DNA of 64,000 nt from Rhodococcus rhodnii. Lineage in GTDB: Bacteria; Actinomycetota; Actinomycetes; Mycobacteriales; Pseudonocardiaceae. This document shows positions 1 to 8,900 of the stretch, one piece after another. The first letter of the stretch is position 1; every line of letters starts with the position of its first letter. Under the pieces are notes generated by a model, which made no database searches, was not told where the DNA came from, and saw nothing but the letters and a program-made list of their open reading frames with translations. The translations under genes and the position numbers were made by a program. Location: assembly GCA_000720375.1 (NCBI GenBank), contig JOAA01000019.1:287435-351434 (forward strand), in the 5' to 3' direction.

Positions 1-546
1 GGGCGCGAGCACGACCGCGCCCCAGAGGCCGTAGATGATCGACGGCACCGCGGCGAGCAGGTCGATGATGTAGGCGAACGGCCTGGCCAGCCTCTTCGGC
101 GCGTACTGGGTCAGGAACAGGGCGATGCCCAACGAGATCGGCATGGCGATGACCAGCGCGAAGAGCGAGCTGAACACCGTGACCAGCAGCAGGTCCAGCA
201 CACCGAACGACAGGTTGTTCGGGTCACCGGCGACCCACTGCCTGGAGAACAGGAAGTTCGCCTGGTTCGCCGCGAGCGACGGAATCGCCTGGGCGAGCAG
301 GAAGGCCCCGATCGCGACGATCATGACGACGATCAGAATGCCCGAACCTTTGGCCAAACCGGAGAAGATCCGGTCGCCGGGGCGGGTCACCGTTTTGGGC
401 GGCTCGGTCGCTGCCGCCGGTGGAGGGTCTTGAGGGCTCACCGGACTCGGTGCCTCCGCAGGTGTCTCGGTCGCCGAACCGCCCCGCCGCGCGCCGGGTT
501 GACCGGCGGCGACGGGGCGTGGAGACCTGTTCGGGATCTCACTCAT
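1..546 (-). CDS. pstC: Phosphate ABC transporter permease PstC, truncated by window edge
   Basis: Inner-membrane permease of the high-affinity phosphate importer PstSCAB. The ATG lies at 546 and the reading frame runs off position 1, so only the first 182 residues are visible. They show a Pro/Ala-rich cytoplasmic N-terminus of about 60 residues, a first membrane segment (GSGILIVVMIVAIGAFLLAQ), a periplasmic stretch, a second membrane segment, and the PstC-typical run LAAVPSIIYGLWG near the edge. It follows pstS after a 26-base gap in the same direction, the usual pstS-pstC order, so it should share the PHO-box-controlled transcript. The long low-complexity N-terminal tail is common in actinobacterial PstC. 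Identification is firm; the remaining two thirds of the gene, and pstA and pstB, lie outside. Confidence 0.93.
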   Translation of the reverse strand, partial: MSEIPNRSPRPVAAGQPGARRGGSATETPAEAPSPVSPQDPPPAAATEPPKTVTRPGDRIFSGLAKGSGILIVVMIVAIGAFLLAQAIPSLAANQANFLFSRQWVAGDPNNLSFGVLDLLLVTVFSSLFALVIAMPISLGIALFLTQYAPKRLARPFAYIIDLLAAVPSIIYGLWGAVVLAP

Positions 547-572
547 GGCGAAGTGTGCCAGCCCTTACTTCG

Positions 573-1697
573 TCAGGCGATAGCCTTGATGGCATCCAGC
601 AACTTGGTCTGGAACTCCTGCGGAAGCGGGACGTAGCCGGCGTCGGCGAGCTGCTGCTGGCCGTCGGTGGCGGCGACCGTCAGGAACGCCTTGACCGCCT
701 TGGCGGTGTCGGCGTCGTAGCCCTTCGAGCACACGATCTCGTAGGTGGCGAGCACCAGCGGGTACGCACCGGCCGTCTTGGTCGCGTACAGCGCCTTCAG
801 GTCGAGCTGAAGGTCGTTGCCGCTGCCCTTGGTCTTGGCCTCCTTGATCGCGGCTGCGGCGCTCTGCGCGGTCAGCTCGACCGCACCGGCACCACTGTCG
901 ATCTTGGCCATGCTCAGCTTCTTGTCCTGGGCGAAGGACCACTCGACGTAGCCGATGGTGCCGTCCGCGGCGCCCAGCGCGTCCGCCACACCGGACGAGC
1001 CCTGCGCACCCTGGCCGACGCCACCGTTGAACTTCTTGCCAGCGCCCTTGGTCCACGAGCTCGGGGCCGCGGCGCCGAGGTACAGCTGGAAGTTGTCGGT
1101 GGTGCCGGAGTCATCGCCGCGGTAGACCACGGTGATCGGCTTGCTCGGCAGCGCCTTGCCGCCGTTGGCCTGGGTGATCGCCGCGTCGTCCCACGTCTTG
1201 ACCTGGCCGCTGAAGATCTTGGCCAGCACGTCCGGGGTCAGCGTGACGTCGGTGGCGCCGTCGAGCTTGTAGGCGACCGCGACCGGGCCGAACACCAGCG
1301 GCAGGTTCCACGCCGGGTTGCTCTTGCAGCGGTCCGTGGCCTTGGTGGTCTCCTCGCCTTCCTTCAGCGGCGAGTCCGAGCCACCGATGTCGCTCACGCC
1401 ACCGGTGAACTGCTTGACACCGTTGCCCGAGCCAGACGGGGTGTAGGCCAGCTGCTGGCCCGCGCACTTGGCGCCGTACGCCTGAATGAACAGGTCCATC
1501 GCGCCCTTCTGCGCGCTGGAGCCTTCAGCGACAAGGCTCTTCTTGCCACCGCATTCGACCTGCGCGGTGTTCGTCGGAGCAGGCGCACCGGAGTTGCCGC
1601 CGCTCTGCGGGGTGTTTTGGTCCGAGCCGCACGCGGTGAGCGCAAGAGCGCCGGCCGCCATGAGGCTGATCAGGGCGCCATGCCGCTTGATCTTCAC
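573..1697 (-). CDS. pstS: Phosphate-binding lipoprotein PstS
   Basis: Substrate-binding protein of the phosphate importer, anchored outside the membrane. The chosen GTG at 1697 gives 374 residues beginning VKIKRHGALISL, preceded by GGAGG at a good distance; an upstream ATG at 1802 would add 35 residues in front of the signal peptide and is unlikely. The N-terminus is a lipoprotein signal with lipobox LTAC. The body is a type II periplasmic-binding fold with the phosphate-contacting segments GSSAQ, SGSGNG, SDIGGSDSPL and YRGDDSGTTDNF. A direct-repeat PHO box lies about 95 bases upstream, so PhoP control under phosphate starvation is expected. pstC follows immediately. Confidence 0.95.
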   Translation of the reverse strand: MKIKRHGALISLMAAGALALTACGSDQNTPQSGGNSGAPAPTNTAQVECGGKKSLVAEGSSAQKGAMDLFIQAYGAKCAGQQLAYTPSGSGNGVKQFTGGVSDIGGSDSPLKEGEETTKATDRCKSNPAWNLPLVFGPVAVAYKLDGATDVTLTPDVLAKIFSGQVKTWDDAAITQANGGKALPSKPITVVYRGDDSGTTDNFQLYLGAAAPSSWTKGAGKKFNGGVGQGAQGSSGVADALGAADGTIGYVEWSFAQDKKLSMAKIDSGAGAVELTAQSAAAAIKEAKTKGSGNDLQLDLKALYATKTAGAYPLVLATYEIVCSKGYDADTAKAVKAFLTVAATDGQQQLADAGYVPLPQEFQTKLLDAIKAIA

Positions 1698-1789
1698 CAG
1701 GTCCTCCAGTCGAGGATTTTCGTCCGATTCGCGACGAGCTCGCCGCACGTGACCGGACGCTAAGCAGCCCGGCCGAACGGATGCCCCTG

Positions 1790-1811
1790 TAGAGGTGAAC
1801 AACAGGTGAAC
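1790..1811 (-). promoter_or_regulatory. PHO box (PhoP direct-repeat operator) upstream of pstS
   Basis: On the minus strand two abutting 11-base units read GTTCACCTGTT and GTTCACCTCTA. They share the first eight bases and match the GTTCACC direct-repeat core known for PhoP sites in Streptomyces. The site lies 93 bases upstream of the pstS GTG. No third well-conserved unit is visible. Confidence 0.8.
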
Positions 1812-1903
1812 AAGACACCCATTGTGAGCAGGGCTACCCCAATGAAACTGGCCCGTGACCTTGCCGCGACCTGGGGGTTTGCGCAGGGTGATGGAACGTG
1901 TGA

Positions 1904-2743
1904 CTACCGTGCGTACTGCACCCCAATGTCGCGTAGCAGAAACCCTAGTTTTGTGTATACGGCGATTGCGGGCGCGTTGTCACTCTCGACATACAGGATG
2001 ACTCGGGGCAAACCAAGACTTCGCAGGTGGCGCAATCCCGCCAAAGTCAAGGCCTTGCCGAGGCCGCCGCCCTGGGCGTCCGGATCGACGCCGACGACAT
2101 AGACCTCGCCGGTCGAATCGGGGTGCACCTTCGTCCAGTGAAAGCCGAGGATCTTGTCGTTCGCGTCGACCGCGAGGAAGAACCCGGCCGGGTCGAACCA
2201 GCCCTCCCGCTCGGTGTCGCGGACGGCCTCGACCGTCAGGCCGCCCTGTTCCGGATGCCACGAGAAGGCCCGCGCGTTCACCGCGACCATGGCCTCCTCG
2301 TCCTGGCCAGGCACGAACGTGCGCAACCGGACACCCTCAGGCAGCCGAGGCTCGGCGAACTCGTCGGCGCCGAAGTCCATGCCCATCCGATGCAGCGCAC
2401 GGACCCGCTCGAAGCCGTGTTTCTCGGCCAGCCTCGCCGCCCCCGGATGATCACGATGCGACCAGATCCGCACCGGCCGGGCCCGCTCGGCGACCGCCGT
2501 CAGCAGCTGCTCCCCAATGCCCTGCCTGCGGAAACCCGGGTGTACGACGAGTTCGGCGACCTGGTTGCCCAGCTGGTCGCCCGCGGTGTCGAGGTTGGCG
2601 TATCCGACCACGCCATCCTGGACGGCGAGCAAGTGCTCACCGCCGGACGGCATGTCCATATGGGCCTCGTCGGACGCCAGCAGCTCACGGACTTGCGCTG
2701 CTTCCAGCTCGGACAGGGACGTGCGCCAGACGAGTTCAGTCAC
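1904..2743 (-). CDS. mshD: Mycothiol synthase (acetyl-CoA:Cys-GlcN-Ins acetyltransferase)
   Basis: Catalyses the last step of mycothiol synthesis, acetylating the cysteinyl amine of Cys-GlcN-Ins in the cytosol. The 279 residues form two tandem GNAT domains, as expected for MshD: an N-terminal half with GFRRQGIGEQLL and a C-terminal half with the acetyl-CoA loop VVGVDPDAQGGGLGKALTLAG. Length fits the family (about 280-315). GTG start at 2743; only 5 bases separate it from the glnR stop, so it is cotranscribed with glnR, the same pairing as Rv0818-Rv0819 in M. tuberculosis. Weak Shine-Dalgarno, which suggests translational coupling to glnR. Confidence 0.93.
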   Translation of the reverse strand: MTELVWRTSLSELEAAQVRELLASDEAHMDMPSGGEHLLAVQDGVVGYANLDTAGDQLGNQVAELVVHPGFRRQGIGEQLLTAVAERARPVRIWSHRDHPGAARLAEKHGFERVRALHRMGMDFGADEFAEPRLPEGVRLRTFVPGQDEEAMVAVNARAFSWHPEQGGLTVEAVRDTEREGWFDPAGFFLAVDANDKILGFHWTKVHPDSTGEVYVVGVDPDAQGGGLGKALTLAGLRHLRSLGLPRVILYVESDNAPAIAVYTKLGFLLRDIGVQYAR

Positions 2744-2748
2744 ATTTA

Positions 2749-3474
2749 TTACTGAACCACGTCAAGGCTCATTGATTCCGTGACGGGCGCAGCGGTGGCT
2801 CCTTTGGGCGGCTGGACGAACTTGTAGCCGACGTTGCGGACGGTGCCGATCATCTGCTCGTGCTCGATGCCGAGCTTCGCGCGCAGCCGCCGGACGTGGA
2901 CGTCGACCGTCCTGGTGCCGCCGAAGAAGTCGTATCCCCAGACCTCCTGCAGCAGCTGCGCACGGGTGAAGACCCGGCCAGCGTGCTGGGCGAGGTACTT
3001 GAGCAGCTCGAACTCCTTGTAGGTCAGGTCGAGCGGGCGGCCGCGCAGCCGCGCCATGTACGTGGCCTCGTCGATGACCAGCTCACCGAGCCGGATCGCG
3101 CCGTCGCCGCCGCCCTGGCCGGCCGGGCCGCGGGAGGTCAGCAGCCGCAGCCGGGCGTCCACCTCGGCCGGGCCCGCGGTCGGCAGCAGGATCTCGTCGA
3201 CCCGCCAGTCCGAGTTGACGGCCACCAGGCCGCCCTCGCTCACGATCGCGATCACCGGGCCGGAGTCGCCGCCGCTGGCCAGCAGGCGGCAGAGGCTCTT
3301 GGCACCCGCGAGGTCGGTCCGAGCGTCGACGAGCACCGCGTCGCGGGAGCCCGCGTCCAGCAGCGCGGTCACCTCCGGCTGCTGGGTCCGCACGTTGTGC
3401 GGCAGCAGCATCAAAGAAGGAAGGACCGAACCCGGCGCCGGGTCCGCGGTCAGCAGCAGCAGGTCGAGGCTCAT
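2749..3474 (-). CDS. glnR: Global nitrogen regulator GlnR (orphan OmpR-type)
   Basis: Transcription factor controlling nitrogen assimilation in actinobacteria. 241 residues: an atypical receiver domain (about 1-125) and an OmpR-type winged helix (about 130-225) with the family signature [20 protein letters not shown] and the DNA-contact end TVRNVGYKF. No kinase lies beside it. The receiver keeps the equivalent Asp (LVDAR, D50) but lacks the usual acidic pair near the N-terminus, as known for phosphorylation-independent GlnR. ATG at 3474 has GAGGAG 7 bases upstream. Adjacent mshD and the divergent hydrolase match the Rv0818 region, which distinguishes it from other OmpR regulators. Confidence 0.9.
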   Translation of the reverse strand: MSLDLLLLTADPAPGSVLPSLMLLPHNVRTQQPEVTALLDAGSRDAVLVDARTDLAGAKSLCRLLASGGDSGPVIAIVSEGGLVAVNSDWRVDEILLPTAGPAEVDARLRLLTSRGPAGQGGGDGAIRLGELVIDEATYMARLRGRPLDLTYKEFELLKYLAQHAGRVFTRAQLLQEVWGYDFFGGTRTVDVHVRRLRAKLGIEHEQMIGTVRNVGYKFVQPPKGATAAPVTESMSLDVVQ

Positions 3475-3559
3475 GCCTACTCCTCACTGTGGTTGATCAC
3501 GGCGCACGTGAGCACCGCCTCGCACGGGTTTCACGTGGTTATCCAGGAGAATAGCGATC

Positions 3560-4375
3560 GTGGCCGGAAAATCCCCTGTTCGTAACACGCGGTTCACACA
3601 CGTGGGACAAGTCACCGCTGATGGAGTAATGCTGCGCGGCCTGTTCGCACCCAGTGAAATGCCGTCTGACCTGGCGATTGTCCTGGCTCACGGGTTCACC
3701 GGGCACGTCGGCAGGCCGTTCTTCCGCCGCATCGCCGACCGCCTGAACAGGCATTACGCCGTCGTTGCGCTCAGTTTCCGTGGCCACGGAAGGTCTTCCG
3801 GAAAAACATCAGTTGGACCGGAGGAAGTCCATGACGTGGACGCGGCCGTCCGGCTGGCGCACGACCGCGGATATTCGAAGGTGGCGCTGGTCGGATTCTC
3901 CATGGGCGGCGCCGTCTCCATGTTGTACGCGTCCCAGGATTTGGACGAACCGCCCGCGGCAGTCGTTTCGGTGAGCGCGCCGTCACGCTGGTACATCCGC
4001 CAGACCCCGGCGATGCGCCGGGTGCACTGGTTGCTGGAAGCACCACACGCCAGGCTGCTGGCACCTATCCTTGGTGTGCGGTTGGGCAGGCCGTGGCCGA
4101 GCGTCCCGGCGAGCCCGATCGAGGTGGTCCACCGGATCGCGCCGACCCCGCTGCTGCTCGTGCACGGCGACCGGGATCATTACTTCCCGGCCGAGCACGC
4201 ATTGGCCCTGCATCGCGCGGCGGATGATGCGACTGCACGGCTGTGGCTTGAGCCGGGCATGGGACACGCCGAGACAGGCACGCACCCTGGTCTGGTAGAC
4301 CGGATCGCGGCCTGGCTGAACGAGACGTGCACACAGACGTCTGAAGAGCGAACATCGACACAGGTGGTGGCATGA
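3560..4375 (+). CDS. Alpha/beta hydrolase, serine esterase/lipase type
   Basis: Cytosolic alpha/beta hydrolase of 271 residues with unknown substrate. Visible elements: oxyanion region AHGFTGH, nucleophile elbow GFSMGG, an acid residue in HGDRDHYFP and the catalytic histidine in GMGHAE. GTG start at 3560 is preceded by AGGAGA. The stop overlaps the ATG of the LmeA-like gene (ATGA), so the two are translated together with the following thioredoxin-like gene. It is transcribed divergently from glnR across an 85-base gap. The association with an envelope lipid-binding protein suggests a lipid-related role, but that is inference only. Confidence 0.85.
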   Translation: MAGKSPVRNTRFTHVGQVTADGVMLRGLFAPSEMPSDLAIVLAHGFTGHVGRPFFRRIADRLNRHYAVVALSFRGHGRSSGKTSVGPEEVHDVDAAVRLAHDRGYSKVALVGFSMGGAVSMLYASQDLDEPPAAVVSVSAPSRWYIRQTPAMRRVHWLLEAPHARLLAPILGVRLGRPWPSVPASPIEVVHRIAPTPLLLVHGDRDHYFPAEHALALHRAADDATARLWLEPGMGHAETGTHPGLVDRIAAWLNETCTQTSEERTSTQVVA

Positions 4376-5286
4376 CAACGGTGCCGAACGCAGCTCAAAA
4401 CGCGGCGGCCAACCCCTCGAGGCCCAAGAAGCCGAAGCGATCGAAGACGCGTCCGCTGGTCATCACCCTTGTGATCCTGGCCGCCCTGCTGGTCGGCGTG
4501 GACTTCGGCGCGGCCGCGGTGGCCGAGTACCAGGTCTCCAAGCGCGCGAAGGCGGCGTTCGGGCTGTCCGACGACCCGGCGGTGACCGTGCGCGGCTTCC
4601 CGTTCCTGACCCAGGCCATCGGCGGTGAGTACGACCACATCACGGTCGACGCCCGTGGCGTGCCGATCAAGGACATCCTCAAGGACGTCGAGGTCCACGC
4701 GGAGATGCGCGGCGTGCAGGCGCCGCTGTCGGACCTGCTGGCCGGGCGGACGGACACGATCTCGGTCAGGGAGATCGAAGGCCAGCTGCGGGTGAAGGAA
4801 GCGGACTTCAACCGGGCACTGCAGTCCAACTCGCTGCGCGTGCGGACCAGCGACATCACCAACGTGACCATCGCGCCGGTGAGTGAGCTGCGCGTGAACG
4901 CCACGCCAGGCACCGAGGACGAGATCGACGACAAGGCCGACCAGGAGGCCTTGAAGCAGGAGACCGAGGACACCACGGCAGGCGTACGGGTCGGCGCGAC
5001 GGTCGACTTCGCCGGCCAGAAGACCGACCTGGTCATCTACGGGATCGTCAGCCTGGTCGAGTCGAAGATCCAGGTCACCCCGAAGCGGGTCACGCTGGCC
5101 AACTCGATCGGCGACAACCTGATCGCCCCGAGCATCCAGCAGCAGTTCCTGTCGCTGTTCGCGGTCAGCCTCGACCCAGGCAAGCTCCCGGTGGCGATCA
5201 CGCCGACGGCCGTCCAGGTCGACCCGGGCTCGCTATCGTTGAAGGGGAAAGCGTCCAACGTGAAACTTCGAGGCTTCGTGGGATGA
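4372..5286 (+). CDS. lmeA: LmeA-family phospholipid-binding protein (DUF2993)
   Basis: Membrane-anchored envelope protein of the DUF2993 family. 304 residues: a lysine-rich cytoplasmic head (residues about 15-25), one membrane anchor (PLVITLVILAALLVGVDFGA), then an exported beta-rich domain typical of the family (VRGFPFLTQAIGGEYDHI and the repeated strand pattern to the C-terminus). The M. tuberculosis relative LmeA (Rv0817c) binds phosphoinositides and is needed for lipomannan maturation; its position next to a thioredoxin-like gene and near glnR is the same here. Start and stop overlap both neighbours by four bases. Symbol assigned from family plus position, so orthology is probable rather than proved. 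Confidence 0.78.
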   Translation: MTTVPNAAQNAAANPSRPKKPKRSKTRPLVITLVILAALLVGVDFGAAAVAEYQVSKRAKAAFGLSDDPAVTVRGFPFLTQAIGGEYDHITVDARGVPIKDILKDVEVHAEMRGVQAPLSDLLAGRTDTISVREIEGQLRVKEADFNRALQSNSLRVRTSDITNVTIAPVSELRVNATPGTEDEIDDKADQEALKQETEDTTAGVRVGATVDFAGQKTDLVIYGIVSLVESKIQVTPKRVTLANSIGDNLIAPSIQQQFLSLFAVSLDPGKLPVAITPTAVQVDPGSLSLKGKASNVKLRGFVG

Positions 5287-5696
5287 CGACCGGCATCTGG
5301 GTGTTGATCGGCACGCTCGCCCTGGCGAGCGTCGCCGGTCTCGCCTGGCGCCGCTCCCAAGGCCGCGTACGTACCGCGAAGATGTCCGAGCTTCCCGCTG
5401 AGCTGCACAAACTCGTCGATCCGGGCAGCCGGGTCACCTTGCTGCAGATTTCCACGACGTTCTGCGCGCCGTGCCGTCACACCCGGATCCTGCTGTCCGA
5501 TTTGGCCAAGAAGACGGACGGCTTGGAGCACGTGGACTTCGATGTGACCAATCACCCAGAGGTCGCGTCCTCGCTTGGTGTCCTCAGCACGCCGACGACG
5601 CTGGCGGTGGACTCGAAGGGAGTGGAATTGATGCGGGTGGGTGGCGTGCCCAAACGGGATGTGTTGCTCGACGCTCTGCGCCCGCACCTGGGTTAG
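5283..5696 (+). CDS. Thioredoxin-like thiol:disulfide protein (Rv0816c/ThiX type)
   Basis: Membrane-tethered thioredoxin-fold protein of 137 residues. It has an N-terminal membrane segment (IWVLIGTLALASVAGLAW) followed by a thioredoxin domain with redox motif CAPC (FCAPCRHTR) and the cis-proline region STPTTLAV. The active site lies just outside or inside the membrane depending on topology, which sequence alone does not settle. ATG overlaps the lmeA stop. The M. tuberculosis counterpart sits between lmeA and cysA2; here the sulfur genes lie 6 kb further on, separated by the large surface-protein gene. Confidence 0.85.
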   Translation: MTTGIWVLIGTLALASVAGLAWRRSQGRVRTAKMSELPAELHKLVDPGSRVTLLQISTTFCAPCRHTRILLSDLAKKTDGLEHVDFDVTNHPEVASSLGVLSTPTTLAVDSKGVELMRVGGVPKRDVLLDALRPHLG

Positions 5697-5711
5697 GCGC
5701 GACACGCACAA

Positions 5712-5735
5712 GCCCGTGACGAGCCCTGAACGGGC
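5712..5735 (+). terminator. Weak hairpin after the thioredoxin-like gene
   Basis: GCCCGT and ACGGGC form a 6-bp stem with a 12-base loop, 15 bases after the stop, followed by a short T run (GGTTTG). It could end the 3560-5696 operon. No other structure was seen in the remaining 200 bases before the surface-protein gene. Confidence 0.4.
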
Positions 5736-5938
5736 GGTTTGACCACTTCCGGTATCAAGCTCGCGCACTCCGACGCTTCGACCGGTCACCGTCCGACAAG
5801 TTGACGCGCGACGTTCCACTTTGGAGCGACCGTAGTTCAAGGGACCCGACACGTTCCGTGAACCCCGCTCATCGGAGCGTCATCTCAAGCAAGATCAACA
5901 GTTAACTTTTCCTTGATGTCGCAGGAAAAGGAGCTGTT

Positions 5939-8900
5939 GTGAGCAGAGTCGCCGGACTGGTCGCGGCCGGTTCGCTCGTCCTCGCCGGACTGGCCGTCCC
6001 CACGACCGCCACGGCCGGTCCGTCGGATGGAACGTTGACCGTCCGCATGGTGCGGGACGTCAACGGGAACGGCTCGTACGATCCCGCGCTCGAGGTCGGC
6101 GTCGCCGGCATCCCGGTGACCGTGACCGACCCGGCGGGCGGCACGGCGACCGGCACAACCGGCCCCGATGGTGTGGTCAAGGTCGACCTCGGACCGGTGA
6201 CCGGCGGCGGCTACCGCGTCGAGGCTTCGATCCCCTCGACCATGCCGCACCTGCGGCCCGCGCCCACCGGCAACGGGCTGTCCGGCCTCACCGAGTTCGT
6301 CAGCGGGCCGAACCCGTCGATCACGATGGGCGTGTGGAACCCGGCCGGGTACTGCCAAGCCAACCCGACCCTGGCGACCGCGTGCCAGCGGAACATTTCC
6401 AAGGCCGGAAACGATCCGGCGGCCCGCTCGCTGATGACCTTCCCGTTCACCGCTCGCGGGAACGCGCCCGCGCCGACCGCGATCGCCAAGCAAGGCGACA
6501 CCGGCTCGGTCTTCGGTCTCGCGTATCGCAAGCAGGACAAGCGCTTGTTCAGCGGCGCCTTCGCCAAGCGCCTGGCGCCATACGGCCCCGGCGGACCGGG
6601 CGCGATCTACGTGACCACGCCCGCCGGCGCGACATCGCAGTTCGCCACGGTCCCGAACGCGGGCAGCACCCAGCACTCCGACGGCCACGACGGGTCGTTC
6701 TTCTCCGTGCCAGGCAAGGAAAGCCTGGGCGATCTGGAGATGTCCGAGGACGGCACCGCCCTCTACACCGTGAATCTGGCCGACAAGAAGCTGTACGTCT
6801 TCGATGCCACAGTCCCGGCGGCGTCTTCTCCTGTTGGTGCGTATGACATTCCGGCCACCGGCTGCACGAACGCGGCTGACTGGCGGCCAAGTGCTCTCGC
6901 CGCGCACGACGGCGTGCTGTACGTCGGCGGTGTCTGCGCCGGGCAAGACCTCAAAGCCGTGGTGCTGCCGTTCCAGAAGGGCGCTTTCGGGGCTCCGGCG
7001 CTGACCAAGGCGCTGGGCGCGGGCTGGCACGCGTGGCTCGATCGTTGGGACCTCAAGCAAATCACCGCCACGGGCGCCGATGTCGCTTACGCACAGCCGT
7101 TTCTGACCAACATGGCCGTGGAAGGCAACGGCGACATGGTGTTGGCGTTCCGTGACCGGTTCGGCGACCAGCTCGGGCACCAGACCCCGGCACCGAACGG
7201 CAACAACGCGTACAACGCCGTCATCGCCGGAACACTGGAGCGCGGCTGCAAGCAGGAATGCGCGAACACGTTCAAAGACACCAAGACCGCGATGGGCGCA
7301 CTGGCCATGGTGCCCGGGGCGGCCAAGCTGCCCGTGACCACGCTCGGTGGTGCCACGTGGGTGGACCGGGCGGCGGGGGCCGCGAGCGGCACCTTCCAGA
7401 TCGCTGACCAGGAAGGCTGGGGCAAGGCCAACAGCCTCGCTGACCTGGAGGCATTGTGTGATCTCGCGCCGCTTCAGCTGGGCAGCCGGGTCTGGTTCGA
7501 CGCTGACAAGGACGGCATCCAGGACGGCAACGAACCACCGCTGCAGGGCGTGAAGGTCACCGCGACTCCGTGTGCCGGTGGCGCCGCGTTGCCTGCGCAG
7601 ACCACCAACAGCAAAGGTGAGTACGCGTTCAGCGCGGGCGTCCTCCCGGACACCTGTTACAACGTGAAATTCGACTTCTCCGGTGCCGTGACGACCGGAT
7701 TGCCAGGCGCACCACCGGGTTCATCACTGAAATGGACCGTGAAACAAGCCGGGCCGAACAGGACCGCCGACTCCAATGTGGACCCAGCGTCCGGCCTTGC
7801 CACAGTCACCACCGGCGCTGCGGGATCGGTCGACACCACGATCGACGCCGGAGTGATCGCGCCGACCAGCACCTTGGGCGACACGGTCTGGATGGACAAC
7901 AACCGCAACGGCGTCTTCGACTCCGGCGAACCCGGCGTCCCCGGAGTCACGGTCACCGCGGGCTCGTTCAAGGCCGTGACCGGCCAAGATGGCAAGTACG
8001 TCCTCGGTGAGCTGCCCGATGGCACGTACCAGGTCTGCTTCACGGGCTGGCCCGCCGGATACCTGCCGACCATCGCCAACCAGGGCTCGGACAGCGCCGA
8101 CTCGGACGCGGATCCCGGCTCCGGCTGCGCGCCACCGGTCACCGTCGGCCCGGCCAAACGCGAGGACCTGACGATCGACTTCGGCGTCCGGCCGCCGAAC
8201 AAGGTCGGTGACCTGGTGTGGTCGGACACGAACCGCAACGGCCTGTTCGACGCCGACGAACCGCCGGTTCCCGGCGTGACCGTGACGGTCGGGTCGCTGA
8301 CCACCGTGACCGGGCTGGACGGCAAGTACGTCTTCGACAAGCTGCCGGACGGCAAGCACACGGTCTGCTTCGACCTGAAGAACCTGCCCGCCGCGTTCCT
8401 GGACTTCCAGCCGACCAAGGCCAACCAGGGCGATGACGCGACAGACTCCGACGTCGACCTGGCGACCGGGTGCGCCCCACCGATCACATTGGACGCGAGG
8501 AACGCGGAGAACTTCTCGGTCGACGCGGGCCTGGTGCCGCCGGTCAACCGGATCGGTGACTTCGTCTGGTCGGACCTCAACCGCGACGGCCGCCAGGATC
8601 CCGGCGAGCCCGGCGTCGCCGGAGTCGAGGTGACCTTGGGCGCGCAGAAGGTCTTCACCGCCGCGGACGGCAGATACATGTTCGAAGGCATGCCGGACGG
8701 GAAGTACACGGTGTGCTTCGGCCGGTACGCGGACTTCGACTTCGTCACGCCGAACACCGGTGACGACAACAAGAACTCCGACGCCGACCCGAAGACCGGT
8801 TGTGCCCCAGAGGTTTCCGTCGGCCCGGGCGCCAGGTCGGTGCTGTCGGTGGACTCCGGGTTCTCCGCGCCGCCACAGTCGATCGGTGACTTCGTCTGGT

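Noticed and set aside
420..1763. Long plus-strand reading frame over pstS
   Set aside because: It is antisense to a clear PstS with lipobox and conserved motifs; its translation is Arg/Gly/Val-rich noise typical of high-GC shadow frames.
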